Assembly: GCF_900096975.1 (NCBI RefSeq)
Contig: NZ_FMYQ01000028.1
Span: 1-64,000 of the forward strand
Reading direction: 5' to 3'
Source: Paraburkholderia lycopersici
GTDB lineage: Bacteria; Pseudomonadota; Gammaproteobacteria; Burkholderiales; Burkholderiaceae
DNA: 64,000 nucleotides
Position numbers and translations under genes: made by a program
Shown: piece after piece, positions 26,020 to 35,749 of the stretch
How positions within the stretch are numbered: the first letter of the stretch is position 1
Layout: the number at the start of each line of letters is the position of its first letter
The notes under the pieces: generated by a model
The model's database searches: none
Told to the model about the DNA's origin: nothing
What the model saw: the letters and a program-made list of their open reading frames with translations, nothing else

Positions 26020-26748
26020 TCAGGAAGGACGCGAGAGAACGTCGAGCGAGATCCCCAGTTCCGCGGCCATGCGCTCGACGAGCGTCTGCAAGCGCCCGAC
26101 TTCGTCGGCGAGGCGCTGCTGTTCGGCGCGCACCGCCTCGAAGTCCGCCAGCGAGACGGTCTCTCCCGCGTCCTCGCGCTCGCCGGGCGTGGTGGCGCCC
26201 GCGCCGGCCAGGCTCGCGGCGCTCACCTCACCGCACAGCAAGTGCATCCAGCGGCTTTCGCGCTCGCCGGGCGCGCGCGGCAGCTTGACGACGAGCGGCG
26301 GCTCGCGCCCGGCCAGTTCATCGAGAAAGCCCTCGACCGACGACACATCGGCGAACCCGTGCAGGCGCGACGAGTTCAGGCGCAGTTCCGCGGCGGTCTG
26401 CGCGCCGCGCAGCAACAGCACGGTCAGCAGCGCCACGGCCTGGCTCGGCACGCCGAGCACGCGATTGAGGTTGTGCTCGAAGCGCGGCACGCGGCTGCTG
26501 CTGCCTTCGAACACGAGGCTCAGCAGCTTGAGGTCTTCGATCGCGGCCAGCACGTCGGCTTCGCTCACGTTCATGACCGGCGAGCGCGCGGTTTTCTGGT
26601 TGCAGCCGAGCGTGAGCGCATTGAGCGAGAGCGGATAGGTGTCGGGCACCGTGTGCTGCTTTTCGACCAGCACGCCGACGATACGCGCCTCGATCGGCGA
26701 GAGCGCGCGCAACGCGCGCGGCGAGGAGGCATCGGCAGGAGAATTCAT
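26020..26748 (-). CDS. yceH: DUF480 (YceH-like) protein
   Basis: A 242-residue member of the DUF480/YceH family, built of two winged-helix domains; function unknown. Signature segments are LSPIEARIVGVLVEKQHTVPDTYPLSLNALTLGCNQKTARSPVM near the N-terminus and GVPSQAVALLTVLLLRGAQTAAEL, then LLCGE. The C-terminal ~45 residues (AVRAEQQRLADEVGRLQTLVERM) form a short coiled coil, as in many members. The start is set at ATG 26748 from the conserved N-terminus. It is separated from the Hsp70 operon by 97 bp on the same strand and need not be part of it. Confidence 0.88.
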   Translation of the reverse strand: MNSPADASSPRALRALSPIEARIVGVLVEKQHTVPDTYPLSLNALTLGCNQKTARSPVMNVSEADVLAAIEDLKLLSLVFEGSSSRVPRFEHNLNRVLGVPSQAVALLTVLLLRGAQTAAELRLNSSRLHGFADVSSVEGFLDELAGREPPLVVKLPRAPGERESRWMHLLCGEVSAASLAGAGATTPGEREDAGETVSLADFEAVRAEQQRLADEVGRLQTLVERMAAELGISLDVLSRPS

Positions 26749-26845
26749 GGGCAGATCAGGTTCGCTGAGAGTCAACTGGAAGCAGGAGGAAATCAGGCGT
26801 TCGATCATACGCGCGCCGTGCCTCCGGCAGAAGTCGGCGCGTCAA

Positions 26846-29647
26846 TCAGCCTGCGATGAGCTTCAACCCCGCCGGCAGCGCCTCGCCGAACACGCGGCCC
26901 GTGTCCGCCGTGTCCAGCACGACGACTTCGCGCACCATCGTCACCCACGTCGGCGGCGCGTTGGCCGATTCCAGCCGGCGCACCACGGTCTCGCGCAGCG
27001 CCGGCGGCAGGTCGCGCGAGCGGTCGCCCGTCATGCGCGCGATCTGCGCGGCAGCAAACATCGCCGGCTCGACCTTCTTCCAGTCGAGCGCCAGAATCGC
27101 GTCGAGCCATTGCGCGGCCGTCTGCGGCGGCACCACGCCGTGCGCGCTGCCGTAGAACGGCTGGCGGGCGCCGATGCGGCCCACGGCCCACCAGGTCTGA
27201 TGGTTCTCCGAGGGCTTCCGGAGCCGCTGCAACAAGCGCTCGCCGATCTCGACCTTGCGCGCGGCCGCGATCTGTTCGAGCGAAGCGTAGAGCCGGATCA
27301 TGTCCGCATGCGCGAGCTTCGCGGGATCGAAGGGCAGCTTGTGGCGCTTCGAGCCGGCCGCCTCTTCGAGCCAGGTCATGGCCTCGAGCACCTCGTGCTG
27401 CTGCGCCTCGTTCAGGCCGCCCGCCGCGCGCCGCCAGAGCGTCCACCATTCCGACCAGACCTGGCTCTCGTTGACGTGCTGGATGCCGTCGTCAAAAAGC
27501 GTCCATAGCTGTTCGACGCGCCACTCGTCCAGCGGATAACCAAACCCCGGACGCAAACTGAACCCCGCCAGGTTGAGCCACAGGCGTTCGTGGTCGGCCG
27601 AGCGCCGGCGCTTGCCCGCGCGTTCCCATAGCGCGCCGAACAGCTCGCGCAAAAGCGGGCCGTCCCAGTTCTGGCGCGGGCCGAGCCGCTCCTCGAGATG
27701 CGCGCGCAGGCGCTTGACCTCTTTCGCATCGACCTTCGACGAGCGCGCGCCGAACACGCGCTCGATCGCTTCGATGGCTTCGTCGAGCCCCGCGTGGCGC
27801 GCCTGATCGCCCGCCGCGCCCGCGCCGCCCTCGTGCTCGGCGCGGCGCAGTTCGAATTCGAGCCGCCAGCGTTGCGAGGCGTCGTCGGTGGCGATGCAGT
27901 GCATCTCCAGCGTGCCGACTTCGGTCAGCGCGGTCGTGAGCTTGACGGGCCGCTCGCGCGCGGCTTTCGCGTCGGCGCCGCCAGGCACCACCGTGGCGAG
28001 CGGAGGCAGGCGCACGAAGTCGCCCGTGGCGAGTTCGGCCAGTTCGCCGGGTTGCCAGGCGGTGTCGGCGACGGTCGAGGCAAGGTGGAACTGCACCGGC
28101 TGGCCGAGCTGCAACGCGAACGTGCGGTCGTCCAGATGCAGCGCGTGCCCTTCTTCCGTACCGCGCGGCAGGACGCACACGCCGCGCGCGGCGTCGCCCC
28201 GACCTTCGTCGAGGACGAGAAAATAGCTGCGCGGCGAGCCGCCGCCGATGCGCGGCGCATGGCCCGCGCGCGCGAGCGCGTAAGCAACGGCGCCGCGCGC
28301 GACGGCCACGTCGGGTTGATCGTTTTGCAGCACGTTCAGCGGCTCGCCGCGCCAGGCGCCGAGCGTATCGGCGAGGCGCCGCGCGAGCGAGCGGGCGCGG
28401 AACACGCCGCCGTTGAGCAGCAGCGCGTCGGGCATGGGCGGCGCGGCGTCCGGTGCGCCCGCACGGCTCGACGCATCGCCCAGCGCCTCGCGCGATTGCG
28501 CGGCGAAGCGCTGCAGGAACGCCGCGATATGGCGCGTGATGGCCGGATCGGCGGCATAGGGCAAGCCAAACTCCACGATCGCCGCACGCGAGCGCCGCGG
28601 CAGGTCGCCGGCGGCGCCCATCGGGAAGAAGCCGTCCACCACGATCTGCGCGACTTCCTCGCGGCCGAGCTGGGTCGTGCGCGCCCCGCCCACGAGGCGC
28701 GCACCGGCGCCAAGCAGCGTGATCGGCACGGCGTCGGGCGCGTTGGCGTCGAGCAACTGCTCCTTCGCCACGCGGCAGCGCTCGACCAGTTGCGAAAGGC
28801 TCGCCGCGCTCAAACGGGCTTGCGCGCCGGCCAGGCGGCTCTCGGCCAGATGCGCGAGCGCGAGGTCCATGTTGTCGCCGCCCAGCATCAGATGATTGCC
28901 CACGCCGATGCGCGTGAGTTGCGGTTCGCCGTTCTCGAACTGCACCTTGATGAGCGTGAGGTCCGTCGTGCCGCCGCCCACGTCGCAGACGAGCACGAGG
29001 CGCGACTCGCCAAGCCCGGCGTCCAGCGTCGCGCGATGGTGGAAGAGCCAGTCGTAGAACGCGGCCTGCGGCTCTTCCAGCAGCCGCAGCGCGGGCAGCC
29101 GCGCAAGACGCGCCGCTTCGAGCGTAAGCGCGCGTGCGCCGTCGTCGAACGAGGCGGGCACGGTGAGCACGACATCCTGATCTTCGAGCGGCGCATGCGG
29201 GAACCGATGGTTCCACGCGGCGCGCACGTGCGCGAGATAGCTCGCGCTCGCCGCCACCGGCGAAACCCTGGCGACGTCGTCGGGCGCGCCCCATGGCAGG
29301 ATCGGTGCGAGGCGGTCGACCGCCGCGTGCGAAAGCCAGCTTTTCGCGCTCGCCACGAGCCGCCCCGGCACCTGCGCGCCGAGCGTGCGCGCGAGGCGCC
29401 CGATCACGGCGTCGCCGCCTTGCGAGGACGCACCCCACGGCAAACGCAGGTCGCCGGCCGCCAGTTCGCCCGGCGCCGGGTGATAGCGCGCGGAAGGCAG
29501 CATCGTTTCCGCGCCCACTTCCCCGAGCCCCGTGAGCTGCTCGACGTCGAACACGCGGATCGCGTCGCCGCCCTCCTGCGCGTTCTCCACATACGCCACG
29601 ACCGTGTTGCTCGTGCCGAGGTCGATGCCGACGACGTATTGCTTCAT
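26846..29647 (-). CDS. large Hsp70-family protein with C-terminal DUF3731
   Basis: A 933-residue Hsp70 relative. The actin-like ATPase domain shows the phosphate-1 loop (YVVGIDLGTSNTVVAYVE), phosphate-2 (LVCDVGGGTTDLTL), the GGDNMDLALAH segment and the adenosine-site ALLLNGGVF. After ~600 residues the usual substrate-binding domain is absent. Instead the last ~330 residues (LDEAIEAIERVFGARSSKVDAKEVKRLR… through ENHQTWWAVGRIGARQPFYGS) correspond to DUF3731, a helical Trp-rich domain. It begins 5 bp after the stop of the 614-residue Hsp70 gene, so they are cotranscribed. Client and partner proteins are unknown. Confidence 0.88.
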   Translation of the reverse strand: MKQYVVGIDLGTSNTVVAYVENAQEGGDAIRVFDVEQLTGLGEVGAETMLPSARYHPAPGELAAGDLRLPWGASSQGGDAVIGRLARTLGAQVPGRLVASAKSWLSHAAVDRLAPILPWGAPDDVARVSPVAASASYLAHVRAAWNHRFPHAPLEDQDVVLTVPASFDDGARALTLEAARLARLPALRLLEEPQAAFYDWLFHHRATLDAGLGESRLVLVCDVGGGTTDLTLIKVQFENGEPQLTRIGVGNHLMLGGDNMDLALAHLAESRLAGAQARLSAASLSQLVERCRVAKEQLLDANAPDAVPITLLGAGARLVGGARTTQLGREEVAQIVVDGFFPMGAAGDLPRRSRAAIVEFGLPYAADPAITRHIAAFLQRFAAQSREALGDASSRAGAPDAAPPMPDALLLNGGVFRARSLARRLADTLGAWRGEPLNVLQNDQPDVAVARGAVAYALARAGHAPRIGGGSPRSYFLVLDEGRGDAARGVCVLPRGTEEGHALHLDDRTFALQLGQPVQFHLASTVADTAWQPGELAELATGDFVRLPPLATVVPGGADAKAARERPVKLTTALTEVGTLEMHCIATDDASQRWRLEFELRRAEHEGGAGAAGDQARHAGLDEAIEAIERVFGARSSKVDAKEVKRLRAHLEERLGPRQNWDGPLLRELFGALWERAGKRRRSADHERLWLNLAGFSLRPGFGYPLDEWRVEQLWTLFDDGIQHVNESQVWSEWWTLWRRAAGGLNEAQQHEVLEAMTWLEEAAGSKRHKLPFDPAKLAHADMIRLYASLEQIAAARKVEIGERLLQRLRKPSENHQTWWAVGRIGARQPFYGSAHGVVPPQTAAQWLDAILALDWKKVEPAMFAAAQIARMTGDRSRDLPPALRETVVRRLESANAPPTWVTMVREVVVLDTADTGRVFGEALPAGLKLIAG

Positions 29648-29652
29648 CGGCG

Positions 29653-31497
29653 TCAGTCGCCTGCTCCGCCGCGCACGTCGAACTCGACCTTCCAGCGCTC
29701 GTTCGTCCCGCCCGGCATGGCTTCGAGTTCCAGCGTCCCCGCTTCCGTCACGCGCGCGTGCAGCTTCACCGGCACGACCTCGCCAGGCGTGCGGCCTTCG
29801 GTGGGCAGCGTGGCCTGAATTTCTTCGAGCTCCTGCAGCTCTTCGGGCGACCAGTAGTCGAGCATCGTGCCGACCTGATCCTGACGCCGCACCGACGAAC
29901 CGAAAAAGCGGAAGTGCACGGGCTCGCCCACCACGAGGCCGAATTCCTGCGGCGGCAGCGCCGCTTCCGTGCCTTCTTCCATGCCGAACGGCGCGACGCA
30001 GAGCGCCGAGACCGGCGGCTCGAGTCCCGGCACGGCCGGCATGGCGGATTCGACGGCCACGTAGTACGCGCGTGCCGTGCCGCCGCGAATGCGCACGCCC
30101 TTGCCGCGCTTCACGTAGCCGTAATAGGCAGCGCCGCGGGCCACCGCGAGGTCGAGGTCCGCGCCGCCCAGGAGCCGCGCGGGCGCGGCACCCTCGGCCG
30201 CGAGCCAGCCGTTGAGGATGTCGAGCACGCGTTGCGAAAGCAGCGGCGACTTGAACACGCCACCGTTGAAGAGGACCGCCGTGGGATGCAGGAACGTCGC
30301 GCCGGCAGGCGGCGCGCCAAAGCCTTCGAGTTCCGCGAGCGCCTGCACCTGGCGGCCGAGGAAGGCCGCGAGATGGCGCGTCACGCCCGCGTCCTGCGCG
30401 TACGGCAGGCCGAGCTGCGTGAGGCCCGCGCGCGCGCGCACGGCCGGCCGCGCTGCGGCGTCCACCTGCGGGAAGAAGCCATCGAGGATGATCTGCGTGA
30501 GTTCCGCGCGCGTGAGTTCGGTGCGGATCGAGCCGCCGATCAGCTTCGAGCCGCGGCTCGGCACGACGATCGGCACCGTGTCGACGGAAGCGTCGCTCAG
30601 CAGCGTTTCCTTGGCCGAGCGGCACGCATAGGTCAGCGCGCGCAACTGCCACGGGTCGGCCTGCGTGCCTTGGGCAGCCAGCTTGCGGGCGACCACGTGC
30701 GCGAGCGCGAGGTCCATGTTGTCGCCGCCGAGCAGGATGTGCTCGCCCACGGCCACGCGGTGCAGTTCGAGGTTGCCCTCGCGCTCGACCACGGCGATCA
30801 GCGAAAGGTCGGTCGTGCCGCCGCCCACGTCGACCACGAGAATGATGTCGCCGACCTTCACTTCCTTGCGCCATGCGCCGCCGCTCTTCTGGATCCAGCT
30901 ATAGAGCGCGGCCTGCGGCTCTTCCAGCAGCGTCATGTTGGCGTAGCCGGCCGCCTGTGCGGCTTCGGCCGTCAGTTCGCGCGCGGCCGGATCGAACGAG
31001 GCCGGAATCGTGACCGTGATCTCCTGCTCGCCGAACGGCGCCTCGGGGTGCGCGTGGTCCCAGGCCTCGCGCAGGTGTGTGAGATAGCGCACCGAGCTTT
31101 CTAGCGGCGAGACGCGCGTCACTTCGGGCGGCGCGTCGTTCGGGAGGATGGCCGCGCGGCGGTCCACGCCGGGGTGGCACAGCCAGCTCTTCGCGCTCGA
31201 AACGAGGCGGATCGGCGTACCCGCGCCGCGGCTGCGCGCCAGCTCGCCCACGGCGTACTCGCGCGTGGCGGTCCACGGCAGCGTGAGGTCGCCCGGCGTC
31301 AGCTCGCCCGCGTGCGGCAGGTAGAGAAACGACGGCAGCAGCTCGGGCGACTCCAGCGTGCCCGGCGCCGTGAGCTGGGTGACGGCCAGCACGCCCTGCT
31401 GGGTCTTTTCGCCGTCGCTGGCGGCGAGGTCCACGTAGGACAGCGCGCAGTGCGTCGTACCGAGATCGACGCCGATCGAATAACGCGGATCGCTCAC
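29653..31497 (-). CDS. Hsp70-family protein, short form
   Basis: A 614-residue divergent Hsp70. ATPase motifs: YSIGVDLGTTHCALSYVD, ILVVDVGGGTTDLSL, LGGDNMDLALAHVV and AVLFNGGVFKS. The N-lobe carries a longer insertion than DnaK (FLYLPHAGELTPGDLTLPW), shared with its larger neighbour. The C-terminal ~110 residues (GEPVHFRFFGSSVRRQDQ … GTLELEAM) form a short beta-rich segment, much smaller than the DnaK substrate-binding domain plus lid, and there is no EEVD-like tail. The gene overlaps the end of the DUF2760 gene by 4 bp and lies 5 bp before the 933-residue Hsp70. The two Hsp70s are paralogues. Confidence 0.9.
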   Translation of the reverse strand: MSDPRYSIGVDLGTTHCALSYVDLAASDGEKTQQGVLAVTQLTAPGTLESPELLPSFLYLPHAGELTPGDLTLPWTATREYAVGELARSRGAGTPIRLVSSAKSWLCHPGVDRRAAILPNDAPPEVTRVSPLESSVRYLTHLREAWDHAHPEAPFGEQEITVTIPASFDPAARELTAEAAQAAGYANMTLLEEPQAALYSWIQKSGGAWRKEVKVGDIILVVDVGGGTTDLSLIAVVEREGNLELHRVAVGEHILLGGDNMDLALAHVVARKLAAQGTQADPWQLRALTYACRSAKETLLSDASVDTVPIVVPSRGSKLIGGSIRTELTRAELTQIILDGFFPQVDAAARPAVRARAGLTQLGLPYAQDAGVTRHLAAFLGRQVQALAELEGFGAPPAGATFLHPTAVLFNGGVFKSPLLSQRVLDILNGWLAAEGAAPARLLGGADLDLAVARGAAYYGYVKRGKGVRIRGGTARAYYVAVESAMPAVPGLEPPVSALCVAPFGMEEGTEAALPPQEFGLVVGEPVHFRFFGSSVRRQDQVGTMLDYWSPEELQELEEIQATLPTEGRTPGEVVPVKLHARVTEAGTLELEAMPGGTNERWKVEFDVRGGAGD

Positions 31498-32087
31498 AGT
31501 TCCACCTCGGCCGGCGCGATGATGCGCGCGTCGTGCGTCTTGACGAGTTGCGGCAGCTTGACTTCCTCGACGCGCCAGCCGCGATGCGTAAGGCTGCCGC
31601 TGAACGGCGCCTCGCCGACCACGTTGCCGGTGAGGCGCACGGCGGCGGCGTCGAAGCCGGCGGGAAGCGTCACGCGCGCGCCTTCGGACTCGCTGCGCAC
31701 GGGACGGATCGCGAAATGGTCGCGCAGCGTCGCGCGGCAGCCTTCATGGACGATGCGCGCGGCCGCGCCGATCTCCGCATCGGCATAGCCGGCGATGTCT
31801 TCCTCGACGAAATCGACGAAGCGCGCATTGCGCTGCAGCAGGCCGAGCAGCTGGAGCGCGGCGTCGGGGGTCGCTTCCTTGATGACCGTCGGCGCCGCGG
31901 CCGGAGCGGGCGCAGGGGCCGGGGCCGGGGCCGGCGTGACCGCGGGTACGGCTGCGGGTGTCGGCGCGAGCCCCCCTTCACGCAGACGGCGCACGTTGGC
32001 GGCAAGCTCGCCGTCGCCGAGGATCGCGAAGAACGATCCCAGCGCGACCGAAAGCCGGCCGAAGAAAGACAGATTCGATTCGGGCAT
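31494..32087 (-). CDS. DUF2760 protein, first gene of Hsp70 cassette
   Basis: A 197-residue protein of the DUF2760 family. It has an N-terminal hydrophobic helix (LSFFGRLSVALGSFFAILGDGELAA), a Pro/Ala linker of alternating PA repeats (residues ~42-66), and a conserved domain from ALQLLGLLQRNARFVDFVEEDIAGY to the C-terminus with VTLPAGFDA and GWRVEEVKLP. DUF2760 is known mainly as the companion of this Hsp70 pair. GGAG lies 8 nt before ATG 32087. The stop overlaps the next start (4 bp), implying translational coupling. It may act as substrate adaptor or membrane tether for the Hsp70s; this is inference. Confidence 0.85.
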   Translation of the reverse strand: MPESNLSFFGRLSVALGSFFAILGDGELAANVRRLREGGLAPTPAAVPAVTPAPAPAPAPAPAAAPTVIKEATPDAALQLLGLLQRNARFVDFVEEDIAGYADAEIGAAARIVHEGCRATLRDHFAIRPVRSESEGARVTLPAGFDAAAVRLTGNVVGEAPFSGSLTHRGWRVEEVKLPQLVKTHDARIIAPAEVEL

Positions 32088-32301
32088 AAAGACGACTCCA
32101 ATATCTCGCTTGGGGCTCGCGGAAAACGCGAGCCGACCTGCCGGGCTCGCGACGAGGCCCAGTCGATGCCAGGAAGGAGGCGGCCAGCAGGGAAACTCGA
32201 GCCCGGCGCGGGCTCAAAACCCGTATTTTGCCTTGTCGCGGGCGCAAGCCGGTCAAAATGCGGGATTTGGCGGGGAATTGGCGTGCCCGGCGGCGGGCGC
32301 A

Positions 32302-32319
32302 GGCAGCCCCGGGGCTGCC
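32302..32319. repeat. 18-bp perfect palindrome upstream of Hsp70 cassette
   Basis: GGCAGCCCCGGGGCTGCC, in the 340-bp region between the DUF2760 gene and the membrane-protein gene that ends at 32428. There is no U-run on either strand. It might be an operator or a 3' hairpin of the upstream gene. No other structure is seen in this gap. Confidence 0.4.
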
Positions 32320-32427
32320 CGCGCGGCGTGTCAGGACACGTACCAGGTCGCGTAAATGGGGCGGGGCTGGCGGGACCGACGCGCGCGCCCCTGGCGGCCG
32401 GTTGCCGATCGATTCGCGGCCGGCATT

Positions 32428-32937
32428 TCAGGGAAAGATCGGCGTCGTCGCTTCCGCGCCTTCCGCGTCGGCACGCGGAACGTGCCGGGCGACGTTCTGC
32501 CCGATCTCCGCTTCGCGCGAGCCCGGCACGTCGGCCATGACGAGCAGCTGGCCATCCTGAATCGGGCCGCTAAACCGCGCGAGCCGCGTATTCGGCTCGT
32601 CCACGCCGATCATCGCGGCCGTCCAGGCACCGAACGCCGCGCCCGCCAGCGTCAGCGCGACGACGGCCCCGCCCGCGATCGCGAAGCTCGCGGGCGCAAA
32701 CGCCAACGCCACGAGGCCGACGAGCGCGCCGGTCGCGCCGCCGAACGTCACGCCGCGCTCCAGCGCATGGACCACGTCGCTGCGCTGCAGCAGCGACGCC
32801 TCGGGCAGGCGTTCGAGCCCCACGCTGTGATTGGCGAGCACATGGATATGCCCCCACGTGATCCGGGCGCGCAGCAGATCGTCGACGATCGCCTGCGCCG
32901 TGGTCGTGTCGGGAGCGAGGAAATAGAGGCGTCTCAT
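32428..32937 (-). CDS. small membrane protein, DUF1269-like
   Basis: A 169-residue protein with a soluble alpha/beta N-terminus (MRRLYFLAPDTTTAQAIVDDLLRARI…) followed by a glycine/alanine-rich membrane hairpin (TFGGATGALVGLVALAFAPASFAIAGGAVVALTLAGAAFGAWTAAMIG) and a soluble C-terminus (QLLVMADVPGSREAEI). This layout fits the DUF1269-type membrane proteins common in Burkholderia; function unknown. AAGGAGG lies 7 nt before ATG 32937. It is transcribed alone, between kup and the Hsp70 cassette. Confidence 0.7.
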   Translation of the reverse strand: MRRLYFLAPDTTTAQAIVDDLLRARITWGHIHVLANHSVGLERLPEASLLQRSDVVHALERGVTFGGATGALVGLVALAFAPASFAIAGGAVVALTLAGAAFGAWTAAMIGVDEPNTRLARFSGPIQDGQLLVMADVPGSREAEIGQNVARHVPRADAEGAEATTPIFP

Positions 32938-33154
32938 GATGGCCCTCCTTCGGTCAGGCGGTCGTCTACTACCGCGTGCTTCTGCCAATCCTACGCCTGA
33001 CTTCCTGCCGATGCGACAGCCTGAAACGCGCCATGAGACTGTCCGGCACGCCGGGCGAACCGGGCCATCCCGGCGGGCGCAGCCGGCGTGGCGGGCGTGG
33101 ACCCGTGCGCGCGGAAAACGCATGCATGGCCACATTACGCGCGGCGAGGTTCCG

Positions 33155-35080
33155 CTAGATCTCGACGCGCGCCCCAACCTCGATCACGCGATTGGCCGGC
33201 AGCTTGAAGAACGCGGCGATGTTGCCGACGTTGTGCAGCATCACCGCGAACAGGCGCTCGCGCCATAGCGCCATGCCATGCCCGCGCGTGGGCACCACCA
33301 CGGCGCGGCTCAGGAACCACGAAATTTCGTCGAGATCGAAGGCAAGCTCCGCCGATTTATATGCCGCGAGCGTGCGCGGCAAGTCCACGTCGTCCTTGAA
33401 TCCGTAGTTGACGATCACGTAATAGCAGCCCGGGCCCAGCGACTCGACCTCGACGCGCGCACTTTCGGCCACCCAGGGCACGTCCTTCGTCACTACGCTC
33501 AGGAATACTATGCGTTCGTGCAGCACGCGGTTATGCCTGAGATTGTTGACAAGCGCGTGCGGCACCGCGTCGGCGCCCGGCGTGAGGAAAATCGCCGTGC
33601 CGCCCACGCGCACGGGCGCGCTCTCCAGCAGCGCCGCGAGCCAGGGCCTCAGCGGCTTTTTGTCTGCGCGCACGCGCGCTTCGGCCAGCATCATTTCCCA
33701 GCCGCGGCCCCAGGTCGCCATGACGGTGAACATGAGCGCACCGACCACGAGCGGGAACCAGCCGCCGTCCACGATCTTGAGCAGGTTGGCCGAGAAGAAC
33801 ATGGCGTCGATCACGAAGAAGAACGCCGTGGCGAACACGCACAACGCCCAGTTGTAGTGCCACGCATAGCGGACCACGAAGAACGTGAGGAACGTCGTGA
33901 TGAGCATCGTGCCGGTCACGGCGATGCCGTAAGCGGAGCCGAGCGCGGTGGAGGAACGGAAGCCGAGCACCGCCGCGACCACGGCGACGAGCAGGATCCA
34001 GTTGATGCCGGGCACATAGATCTGGCCGATCTCGCGCTCCGAGGTATGCACGATGTTCATGCGCGGCAACAAGGAGAGCTGCATGGCCTGCATCGCCATT
34101 GAGTAGGTTCCCGAAATAACGGCCTGCGAGGCAATGACGGTGGCGACGGTCGCGAGCACGATCATCGGCAGGATGGACCATTGCGGGAAGAGCCGGTAGA
34201 ACGGGTTCTGCACGGCGCCGGGATTCGCCAGCAGCAGCGCGCCCTGTCCGAGGTAGTTGAGCGCCAGCGCCGGAAACACGACGCCGAACCAGGTAAGGCG
34301 GATCGGCTGTTTGCCGAAGTGGCCCATGTCGGCATAGAGCGCCTCGGCGCCCGTGAGCGAGAGCACGACCGCGCCGAGCGCGACGAAGGCCAGCCAGCGA
34401 TGATGCAGGCAGAACGCGAGGCCCTGCAGCGGATCGAGCGCGACCAGCACGACCGGCGCGGCGGCGATGTTGGCAACGCCCGCTACCCCGAGCACGACGA
34501 ACCACAGCACCATCACGGGGCCGAACACGGCGCCGATGCCGCCCGTGCCACGCTTTTGCGTGACGAACAGCACGACAAGCGCCGTGAGCGTCACCGGAAT
34601 CACGTAGGTCCTGAGCGCAGGCTCGGCCACTTCGAGGCCCTCCACCGCGCTCAGCACCGAGATGGCGGGCGTAATCACGCTATCGCCGAAGAAGAGCGCC
34701 GCGCCCATCACCCCAGCCACGAGCAACGCGCGATGCAGGTGCGGCCGCGACGCGACCGAGGACGCCGCGAGCGCGAGCAGCGCCATGATGCCGCCCTCGC
34801 CATGATTGTTCGCGCGCAGGATCAGCGCGACGTATTTGAGCGAGACGACGACCATCAGCGACCAGAAGATCAGCGAGACGATGCCGACAATATTGAAAGC
34901 GTTGAGCGCGAGGCCATTGCCGGGATCGAACACGGTGGCGAGCGTATAGAGCGGGCTCGTGCCGATGTCGCCGTAGACCACGCCGAGGGCCGCCAGCGCG
35001 AGCGCGGGCAAAGCCGGACGATGCGGGCCGGAGTCGCCGAGCCGCCCGTGCGCGGACGCGGCGGATGCGGAGTGTCCCAT
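33155..35080 (-). CDS. kup: low-affinity potassium transporter Kup
   Basis: A 641-residue Kup/HAK/KT potassium uptake protein, working as a K+/H+ symporter. The diagnostic start ALGVVYGDIGTSPLYTL is present, followed by GGIMALLALA, GDSVITPAISVLSAVEGLEV and about 12 membrane segments to residue ~450. A cytoplasmic C-terminal domain of ~190 residues (GTAIFLTPGADAVPHALVNNLRHN … VVPTRGHGMALWRE) follows. Length is standard. GAGGAG precedes ATG 35080, and the frame continues upstream without family similarity. It is a single gene. Confidence 0.95.
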   Translation of the reverse strand: MGHSASAASAHGRLGDSGPHRPALPALALAALGVVYGDIGTSPLYTLATVFDPGNGLALNAFNIVGIVSLIFWSLMVVVSLKYVALILRANNHGEGGIMALLALAASSVASRPHLHRALLVAGVMGAALFFGDSVITPAISVLSAVEGLEVAEPALRTYVIPVTLTALVVLFVTQKRGTGGIGAVFGPVMVLWFVVLGVAGVANIAAAPVVLVALDPLQGLAFCLHHRWLAFVALGAVVLSLTGAEALYADMGHFGKQPIRLTWFGVVFPALALNYLGQGALLLANPGAVQNPFYRLFPQWSILPMIVLATVATVIASQAVISGTYSMAMQAMQLSLLPRMNIVHTSEREIGQIYVPGINWILLVAVVAAVLGFRSSTALGSAYGIAVTGTMLITTFLTFFVVRYAWHYNWALCVFATAFFFVIDAMFFSANLLKIVDGGWFPLVVGALMFTVMATWGRGWEMMLAEARVRADKKPLRPWLAALLESAPVRVGGTAIFLTPGADAVPHALVNNLRHNRVLHERIVFLSVVTKDVPWVAESARVEVESLGPGCYYVIVNYGFKDDVDLPRTLAAYKSAELAFDLDEISWFLSRAVVVPTRGHGMALWRERLFAVMLHNVGNIAAFFKLPANRVIEVGARVEI

Positions 35081-35745
35081 GTCTCGCTCCTCGTGTTCTG
35101 CGTGCCGGCCGCGAAGACCACGCGGCTTCATCGTTTCGTTTCTTGCACGCGCATTCGTTCGACTTGTCGGCGCGGCGTTGCTGATCGGCGTGCCAAGGAA
35201 AGTATAGGAATTTCCAGCCGGGCCGTGGCAGGAGCGCCGCATTTGAACGGCATCCTGCTTTACCCCGCCGATCGATTCGACCCGCATGACGCGAAGGTGA
35301 CCGGTTCGCGAAAGACGGTCTCGCATCCGGAACAGCGCGCCCGCGCCTCGTCCGCGCCCGGTCCCCGTTCCATGCACGGGATCACGCTGAATTCCGTCCG
35401 GGCGGCACGCTCCTTGCCGTGTCGACACATACTCGTCAGGAATACCTAAGATGCGTGCTGCTACCCGGCGAGCCTCGCCAATTCGCAAAGCAATTACCGG
35501 GCACGATCGTTCATACGCATCGCGCATCGAAACGCGGGACCCGCGCCGTCGAAATGCGCCTTTGACCGGATAGATTTATCGCGGCATCTATGCCAGATTA
35601 GGCTTCGATCATCCAATGCGCAGCGCCGGGGTCGCGAAGCGATGCGCCATGATTCCAAGGGGGACCGCTTGCACGATTCGTTTCCTCCCCTCCATGCTGC
35701 CACGCGCGCCATCCCCGACGGCATGCGCTTGCGGGCACGCGCGCG
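35081..35745. other. 665-bp intergenic region between kup and flavoenzyme gene
   Basis: Divergent promoter region of kup (minus) and the flavoenzyme gene (plus). I see no conserved gene, terminator or long repeat. The only candidate is a 35-codon frame at its right end, listed separately. Confidence 0.5.
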
Positions 35746-35749
35746 ATGA
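35642..35749 (+). CDS. possible 35-residue ORF coupled to flavoenzyme
   Basis: ATG 35642 opens a 35-codon frame (MRHDSKGDRLHDSFPPLHA…) whose TGA overlaps the ATG of the next gene (ATGA). Overlap of this kind often marks translational coupling. There is no strong ribosome binding site and no recognised family, so it may be a regulatory leader ORF or chance. Confidence 0.2.
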   Translation: MRHDSKGDRLHDSFPPLHAATRAIPDGMRLRARAR

